A stretch of 10,291 nucleotides of DNA from Candidatus Omnitrophota bacterium (GTDB lineage Bacteria > Omnitrophota > Gorgyraeia > Duberdicusellales > 4484-171), in NCBI GenBank assembly GCA_028710385.1, contig JAQTUC010000052.1, positions 1 through 10,291 of the forward strand, read 5' to 3'. Shown here piece after piece: positions 6,519 to 10,291 of this stretch. A program made the position numbers and the translations under genes. Within the stretch, counting starts at the first letter, position 1. Each line of letters opens with the position of its first letter. Below the pieces are notes generated by a model that saw only the letters and a program-made list of their open reading frames with translations, searched no databases and was not told the origin of the DNA.

Positions 6519-7363
6519 GAAATCCTTACAGGTCGCAAAAAATAGCATTCTTTTTTTTATTCCTGGCGACACTTCTGATAGTCGTGCCTGTGGGGCTTAT
6601 TGTGATTGTTATTATTCAAAAAGGGCTGCCTGCAATTAGCTGGCAGTTTCTTTCTGATATCCCGCGCCAGGGAATGCGTTCGGGCGGAATATTTCCAGCA
6701 ATTATAGGAACCCTGTATCTGGTTTCGGGCGCGATAATATTTGCCCTTCCGATAGGGCTTTTGGCGGCAATATATTTAAGCGAATATTCAAAAGACAACC
6801 TGCTTACAAGAATAATAAAACTGGCTATTGTAAACCTCGCAGGCGTGCCGTCTGTTGTTTACGGGCTTTTTGGACTCGCTCTTTTTGTCGTGTTTTTAAA
6901 ATTCGGCGTATCTATTCTTTCCGGTTCACTTACTCTCGGGATAATGATTTTACCTGTGATCATCACAACTTCCCGTGAGGCGCTTGAAAGCGTGCCTCAG
7001 TCGTTTCGCGAGGTAAGCTTATCTTTAGGCGCAAGTAAATGGCAGACCATAAGGCACATAGTGCTCCCTAATGCAATACCCGGGATATTAACAGGAACAA
7101 TATTAGGTTTGGGAAGGGCGGCAGGGGAGACCGCGCCTATTCTGTTTACTGTTGCGGCGTTTTACCTTCCGCAATTGCCTAAGTCTATTTTTGACCAGGC
7201 AATGGCTCTGCCGTATCATCTTTATGTAATTTCAACGCAGGTGCCTAATGTTGATGAGAAAATAAGGTATGGCACAGCTTTGGTTTTGTTAACCCTGGTT
7301 TTGTTTATGAATCTGGTTGCAATAGTTATCCGCTATAAATTCAGGAAAAAGAAAAAATGGTAA
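6515..7363 (+). CDS. pstA: Phosphate ABC transporter permease PstA
   Basis: Second inner-membrane channel subunit, 282 residues, forming a heterodimer with PstC. Six or so hydrophobic helices are visible. The EAA loop EVSLSLGASKWQTIRHIVLP starts at residue 166, and GRAAGETAPILFTVAAF follows, the PstA-type sequence. The ATG overlaps the pstC stop (ATGA), and the TAA lies inside the first codons of pstB1 (ATGGTAA), so the two permeases and the first ATPase are translationally coupled. The C terminus is strongly basic (KFRKKKKW), as expected for a cytoplasmic tail. No unusual changes are seen. Confidence 0.95.
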   Translation: MRNPYRSQKIAFFFLFLATLLIVVPVGLIVIVIIQKGLPAISWQFLSDIPRQGMRSGGIFPAIIGTLYLVSGAIIFALPIGLLAAIYLSEYSKDNLLTRIIKLAIVNLAGVPSVVYGLFGLALFVVFLKFGVSILSGSLTLGIMILPVIITTSREALESVPQSFREVSLSLGASKWQTIRHIVLPNAIPGILTGTILGLGRAAGETAPILFTVAAFYLPQLPKSIFDQAMALPYHLYVISTQVPNVDEKIRYGTALVLLTLVLFMNLVAIVIRYKFRKKKKW

Positions 7364-8175
7364 ACCCCGTTAGAAATAATAAATTGGCAGAGAATGCAAA
7401 GATGAAAGATAAAAACACAATTTCTAATGGGGTAAAATTTGCTATAAAAAATCTTGATATATGGTTTGGAACAATTCATGCCTTAAAACAGGTAAGCATG
7501 GAAATTGAGGCTAATGAAATCTTAGGCGCAATCGGCCCCTCAAGCAGCGGTAAAACTACATTTTTAAGGATGCTAAACAGGCTTAATGATTTAAGCCCTA
7601 ATTTTCGTATGAACGGTGAGGTTAAGCTTGAAAATGACAACATTAAAAACATTGATGCGCAATTTCTGCGTAAAAGAGTGGGCATGGTGTTTGCGCTGCC
7701 GCTTTCGCTTCCTTTATCTATTTTTGATAATGTGGCATACGGCGTAAAAATGCACGGCGTAAAAAATAAAAAGTTATTACAGAATAAAGTGGAAGAATCA
7801 CTTAAGGAAGCATACCTTTGGGATGAAGTCAAAGACAGGTTAAATGAATCAGCCTTTAAATTATCCGGCGGCCAGCAGCAGCGCTTGTGCATTGCAAGAA
7901 CGCTTGCTGTATCTCCGGAAGTAATTTTGTTTGACGAGCCTTGTTCCGGGCTTGACCCTATTTCTACAGCCAAAGTAGAGGACGCCATGGTTAAGCTTAA
8001 ACAAAAATATACAATAGTTCTGGTAACTAACAATGTAAAACAGGCAGCGCGTGTTTCCGACAGAACAGCTTTTTTCCTGAATGGCGAACTTATTGAGCTT
8101 GATAAAACAGAATTAATCTTTACCGGGCCCAAAGATAAACGCACTGACGGTTACATCAGAGGAAAATTCGGATGA
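7357..8175 (+). CDS. pstB: PstB-type ATPase 1, degenerate Q- and H-loops
   Basis: ATP-binding subunit of the Pst importer, 272 residues. Walker A is GPSSSGKT (60-67); the signature LSGGQ is intact (169-173); Walker B ends in D193 with catalytic E194; the D-loop is SGLD. Two key residues are missing. The Q-loop, normally MVFQRPNPFP, is MVFALPLSLP, with Ala at 113 in place of Gln. The H-loop, normally VTHN, is VTNN, with Asn at 225 in place of the switch His. As a homodimer it should be poorly active, but PstB2 next door has the opposite defects (see findings). The first 26 or so residues are an unusual extension holding an inverted repeat (NPVRN at 3-7, ISNGV at 22-26). ATG 7402 (residue 16) is an alternative start, but it has no ribosome site, whereas ATG 7357 overlaps the pstA stop. 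Confidence 0.92.
   Translation: MVNPVRNNKLAENAKMKDKNTISNGVKFAIKNLDIWFGTIHALKQVSMEIEANEILGAIGPSSSGKTTFLRMLNRLNDLSPNFRMNGEVKLENDNIKNIDAQFLRKRVGMVFALPLSLPLSIFDNVAYGVKMHGVKNKKLLQNKVEESLKEAYLWDEVKDRLNESAFKLSGGQQQRLCIARTLAVSPEVILFDEPCSGLDPISTAKVEDAMVKLKQKYTIVLVTNNVKQAARVSDRTAFFLNGELIELDKTELIFTGPKDKRTDGYIRGKFG
7364..7433. repeat. Palindromic element inside the pstB1 5' codons
   Basis: ACCCCGTTAGAAAT at 7364-7377 is matched by ATTTCTAATGGGGT at 7420-7433 in inverted orientation, 13 of 14 positions complementary (the mismatch, G7369 with T7428, would be a G-U pair in RNA). The arms bound a 42-base loop. The whole unit is in frame with pstB1 and free of stops, adding residues outside the normal ABC fold. 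In form it resembles palindromic elements that insert in frame into genes, as the Rickettsia palindromic elements do. It is not related in sequence to them as far as I can tell. Confidence 0.65.
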
Positions 8176-8930
8176 AAGAAAAAATAATAACTAAGAATCT
8201 TAATCTTTGGTATGGCGCTTTCCACGCGCTTAAGAACGTAAATTCTAATTTTTCCGCAAATAGAATTACTGCAATTATCGGGCCTTCCGGCTGTGGAAAG
8301 TCAACTTTGCTTCGCGTTTTTAACCGCATGAATGATTTAATTGAGGGCGTGCGCATGGAAGGGGAAGTTCTAACCGATGGTATTAATATTCTTGAGGCCA
8401 GAGCAGACCTGGTTGTTTTGCGAAAAAAAATAGGAATGGTATTTCAGAGGCCGAATCCTTTTCCTTTGTCAATTTACGAAAATATAGTTTTCGGAGCTAA
8501 AATACACGCCGACAACATAAAGAAAGACAGGCTTGATGAAATTGTTGAAACCAGCCTTAAGAGCGTGCTTTTGTGGGATGAGCTTAAAGATAAACTTAAA
8601 AAGCCTGCCTTAAGATTATCGCTGGAACAGAAACAACGGCTTTGTATCGCAAGGCTTATAGCGGTTACTCCTGATGTTTTACTGATGGATGAGCCCTGTT
8701 CAACGCTTGACCCGCAGGCAACCGCCAGGGTTGAGGAATTAATGCGTGAACTAAAAAGCAAATATACTATAATAATAGTTACCCACAATATGCAGCAGGC
8801 GGCGCGCGTTTCAGACGATACTGGTTTTATGCTTCTGGGAGAACTTATAGAATTCGGCGAAACCGATAAAATTTTTACGGCGCCTAAAGACAAACGGACA
8901 GAAGACTATATTACCGGCAGATACGGATGA
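8172..8930 (+). CDS. pstB: PstB-type ATPase 2, degenerate LSGGQ signature
   Basis: Second ATP-binding subunit, 252 residues, the usual PstB length. Walker A GPSGCGKS (37-44), Q-loop Q92 in MVFQRPNPFP, Walker B D173 with catalytic E174, D-loop STLD and H-loop H205 in VTHNMQQAARVSD are all canonical. The ABC signature, normally LSGGQQQR, is LSLEQKQR (149-156): both glycines are replaced, by Leu and Glu. The Ser that contacts the ATP γ-phosphate of the partner remains. The gene overlaps pstB1 by 4 bases (ATGA), so equal amounts of the two would be made, as expected for a heterodimer. The C-terminal end (FTAPKDKRTEDYITGRYG) is the standard PstB tail and closely matches that of PstB1, pointing to an ancient duplication. 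Confidence 0.94.
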   Translation: MKEKIITKNLNLWYGAFHALKNVNSNFSANRITAIIGPSGCGKSTLLRVFNRMNDLIEGVRMEGEVLTDGINILEARADLVVLRKKIGMVFQRPNPFPLSIYENIVFGAKIHADNIKKDRLDEIVETSLKSVLLWDELKDKLKKPALRLSLEQKQRLCIARLIAVTPDVLLMDEPCSTLDPQATARVEELMRELKSKYTIIIVTHNMQQAARVSDDTGFMLLGELIEFGETDKIFTAPKDKRTEDYITGRYG

Positions 8931-8933
8931 CAT

Positions 8934-9023
8934 AAGTTTACAGTTAACAGAGTACAGTTTACAGTAGAAAATTAAAGCCAGAGAATTCTTTATTACACAC
9001 CGTAAATTGTGAACTGTAAACTT
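8934..9023. repeat. Heptad tandem repeats forming a long hairpin
   Basis: The left part (8934-8968) is five consecutive 7-base units close to CAGTTTA. The right part (9003-9023) is three units of the reverse complement. The outer 12 bases are a perfect inverted repeat (AAGTTTACAGTT at 8934-8945, AACTGTAAACTT at 9012-9023), and 18 of 21 positions pair over the three outer units, leaving a 48-base loop. The stem ends in TTTT, but it is AT-rich, so terminator activity would be weak. It lies between pstB2 and phoU, 4 bases after the pstB2 stop. It looks like a short intergenic repeat element. Confidence 0.7.
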
Positions 9024-9045
9024 TTCCGACTAAAAGGAGGAAACC

Positions 9046-9723
9046 ATGGAAAGACATGTTGATCAGGAATTAAAAGAATTAAACAAAGATATTCTAAAAA
9101 TGGGCGCTTTGACTGAGGAAGCAATATATAAGTCGGTTGAGGCGCTTAAAAACCGCGATAAGGAAATGGCAGAAAGCGTGATAGATAACGATGCCAATAT
9201 TGATAAGCTGGAATTGGAGGTGGATGAGAAATGTATTGATTTGATAGCGCGTTACCAGCCTATGGCAAAAGATTTACGCCTTATCGCAACCGGAATGAAA
9301 ATCAATGCCGAACTTGAACGGATAGCGGACATCGCCGTAGATATCGCACAGCGCACACTTGAGCTGGTTGATAAGCCGCTGCTTAAACCGCTGATTGATA
9401 TCCCGAAACTTACGACTGTCGCCCAGAATATGGTTAAGATGTCCATAGATGCGTTTGTTACGGGAGACATAGCTTTGGCGAAAAAAGTTTTATTATCAGA
9501 CCCGGAAGCTGATGAGCTTCGTAATGTAATACAAAAAGAGCTCATTGAAGATTATATGCTCAAAGACGGGTTAACCGCGCCAAGAGCAGTGCAGTTGCTG
9601 CTTATAGCCAGATTTCTTGAACGCATATGTGACCATGCGACGAATATTGCGGAAGATGTTATATATATGGTACAGGCAGAAGTTGTGCGGCACCATCCGG
9701 AAAAATTAAGAGATAGTGAATAG
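9046..9723 (+). CDS. phoU: Phosphate signalling regulator PhoU
   Basis: Cytoplasmic all-helical protein of 225 residues, the usual PhoU length, made of two homologous three-helix bundles. Each carries the family's E(D)xxxD-type metal-binding motif: E91, D95 and D99 in ELERIADIAVD, and E192, D196 and N200 in FLERICDHATN. PhoU links the Pst transporter and PhoR, keeping the kinase in its phosphatase state when phosphate is sufficient and restraining uptake. A strong ribosome site (AAAGGAGG, 9033-9040) lies 5 bases before the ATG, which matters because the gap of 115 bases to pstB2 rules out coupling. No promoter of its own is evident, so it is probably read through from the pst operon past the heptad repeat. 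Confidence 0.95.
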   Translation: MERHVDQELKELNKDILKMGALTEEAIYKSVEALKNRDKEMAESVIDNDANIDKLELEVDEKCIDLIARYQPMAKDLRLIATGMKINAELERIADIAVDIAQRTLELVDKPLLKPLIDIPKLTTVAQNMVKMSIDAFVTGDIALAKKVLLSDPEADELRNVIQKELIEDYMLKDGLTAPRAVQLLLIARFLERICDHATNIAEDVIYMVQAEVVRHHPEKLRDSE

Positions 9724-9805
9724 CGTTTAGATTAAATCAAACCATAGTAGAAAAAAGCCAGAAAAAAAAGTAAAGAAGCAATTGACCGCCGGCCTTCAAT
9801 AGTGC

Positions 9806-9828
9806 AATATTGGTTTTATGCCAATATT
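9806..9828 (+). promoter_or_regulatory. Stem-loop enclosing the start codon of the CcdA-like gene
   Basis: AATATTGG at 9806-9813 and CCAATATT at 9821-9828 are perfect reverse complements with a 7-base loop, TTTTATG, whose last three bases are the start codon. No Shine-Dalgarno sequence is visible upstream. The structure could influence translation initiation or could be chance in AT-rich DNA. Confidence 0.4.
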
Positions 9829-10291
9829 ATTGTTTTTTGCTTTTGCCGCAGGATTTGTTACAATTGCCTCGCCCTGTATTTGGCCCATCCTTCCTATTAT
9901 TTTTTCCGCATCAGCAATAAAAGGAAAAAGAGTGCCCATTGGCATAACCCTTGGAGTAATGACCAGTTTTGCCGTATTTACCATTCTTATAGCTTACATT
10001 GAAAAGTTTCTGCATATAAATTCAAATTTTTTCAGAGTCATTGCAGTTTCAATAATAATCCTTTTGGGCCTTTGTATGATTGTTCCTTCCTTTGGCGTCA
10101 GGCTTGAGATTTTTTTTAATTTCATTCTCAGCCCCTTTAGAAACAAAATAAAAAGCCAGAGTACTGGTTTTTTCGGAGGTTATGTGATGGGGTTTGCAAC
10201 CGGGCTTATCTGGGCGCCTTGTTCAGGCCCGATTTTGGCCACAGTTGCCACTTTAGCCGCTATTCAGGCGGTTAATGTAAAAGTGGTATTG
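9818..10291 (+). CDS. CcdA/DsbD-like thiol-disulfide membrane protein, 5' part
   Basis: The first 158 codons of a gene cut by the right edge. It encodes a polytopic membrane protein with the two hallmark Cys-Pro motifs of the CcdA/DsbD transmembrane family: ASPCIWPILP (C20) in the first helix and WAPCSGPIL (C135) in the fourth. These cysteines carry electrons from cytoplasmic thioredoxin across the membrane to periplasmic partners, for example in cytochrome c maturation. The start is fixed by an in-frame TAG at 9800-9802, leaving ATG 9818 as the first ATG; M-P-I-L-L-F-F is a normal CcdA-like N terminus. There are 94 bases between phoU and this gene and no clear terminator. It is functionally separate from the phosphate genes as far as can be seen, and its specific partner is unknown. 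Confidence 0.85.
   Translation, partial: MPILLFFAFAAGFVTIASPCIWPILPIIFSASAIKGKRVPIGITLGVMTSFAVFTILIAYIEKFLHINSNFFRVIAVSIIILLGLCMIVPSFGVRLEIFFNFILSPFRNKIKSQSTGFFGGYVMGFATGLIWAPCSGPILATVATLAAIQAVNVKVVL

Noticed and set aside
7476..8144. Long open frame on the - strand opposite pstB1 (about 220 codons)
   Set aside because: It lies fully inside pstB1, has no ribosome site or recognisable domain, and its Ser/Leu-rich composition is what the complement of this coding frame gives. A similar frame lies opposite pstB2.
8616..8630. LSLEQ in PstB2 as a sequencing error
   Set aside because: The frame is continuous on both sides, flanking residues (QRLCIAR) are conserved, and a change from GG to LE needs several substitutions, so an error is unlikely.
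8934..8968. Heptad repeats as a third PHO box, since they contain TTTACA
   Set aside because: The step is 7 bp, so TTTACA copies at 8937 and 8958 are 21 bases apart and not on an 11-bp helical register like the other two sites.
8934..9023. Heptad repeats as a CRISPR array
   Set aside because: Units are only 7 bases with no spacers between them and are arranged as an inverted pair.
9724..9817. Rho-independent terminator after phoU
   Set aside because: There are A-runs and a GCCGGC palindrome, but no GC-rich stem followed by a T-run on the + strand.

Overview
The window is a compact phosphate-acquisition locus with every gene on the + strand. It comes from a moderately AT-rich bacterium with an outer membrane: a DUF2490-type β-barrel protein ends in a C-terminal Phe, and the phosphate-binding protein has a cleavable signal peptide with no lipobox Cys. 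Phylum cannot be fixed from sequence alone. The gene content and an intragenic palindrome that reads NPVRN/ISNGV would suit an uncultivated lineage such as Omnitrophota, but this is a guess.

Layout. (1) 1-1082: the tail of a DUF47/PhoU-like protein and a complete PiT-family phosphate permease, the low-affinity module. (2) 1234-3688: phoB and phoR, overlapping, encoding the phosphate two-component system. PhoR has a long extracytoplasmic domain of the Gram-positive PhoR kind plus HAMP, PAS and kinase domains. (3) 3689-4672: a promoter region with 11-bp-spaced PHO-box-like repeats, two small ORFs (one resembling a truncated YtxH protein) and a DUF2490 outer-membrane protein. (4) 4673-8930: a second PHO-box-like promoter, then pstS-pstC-pstA-pstB1-pstB2, tightly packed with 4-7 bp overlaps after pstC. 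(5) 8931-9723: a heptad-repeat hairpin and phoU. (6) 9818-end: the 5' part of a CcdA/DsbD-like thiol-disulfide membrane protein, probably unrelated to phosphate.

How the genes work together. PhoR with PhoU would sense phosphate supply through the Pst complex and phosphorylate PhoB. PhoB would then bind the TTTTAC-type direct repeats before the DUF2490 gene and before pstS, raising outer-membrane permeability and high-affinity ATP-driven uptake. PiT covers uptake when phosphate is plentiful.

Most notable result. The two tandem PstB ATPases are degenerate in complementary places. PstB1 keeps LSGGQ but has lost the Q-loop Gln and the H-loop His. PstB2 keeps Walker A, Q-loop, Walker B and H-loop but has LSLEQ instead of LSGGQ. 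A heterodimer would have exactly one fully canonical ATP site and one doubly degenerate site, as in asymmetric ABC exporters but here in a phosphate importer. PstB1 also carries an apparent palindromic-element insertion in its N-terminal codons. The only stretch over 300 bp without a confident gene is 3689-4015; it holds the promoter and two small ORFs.
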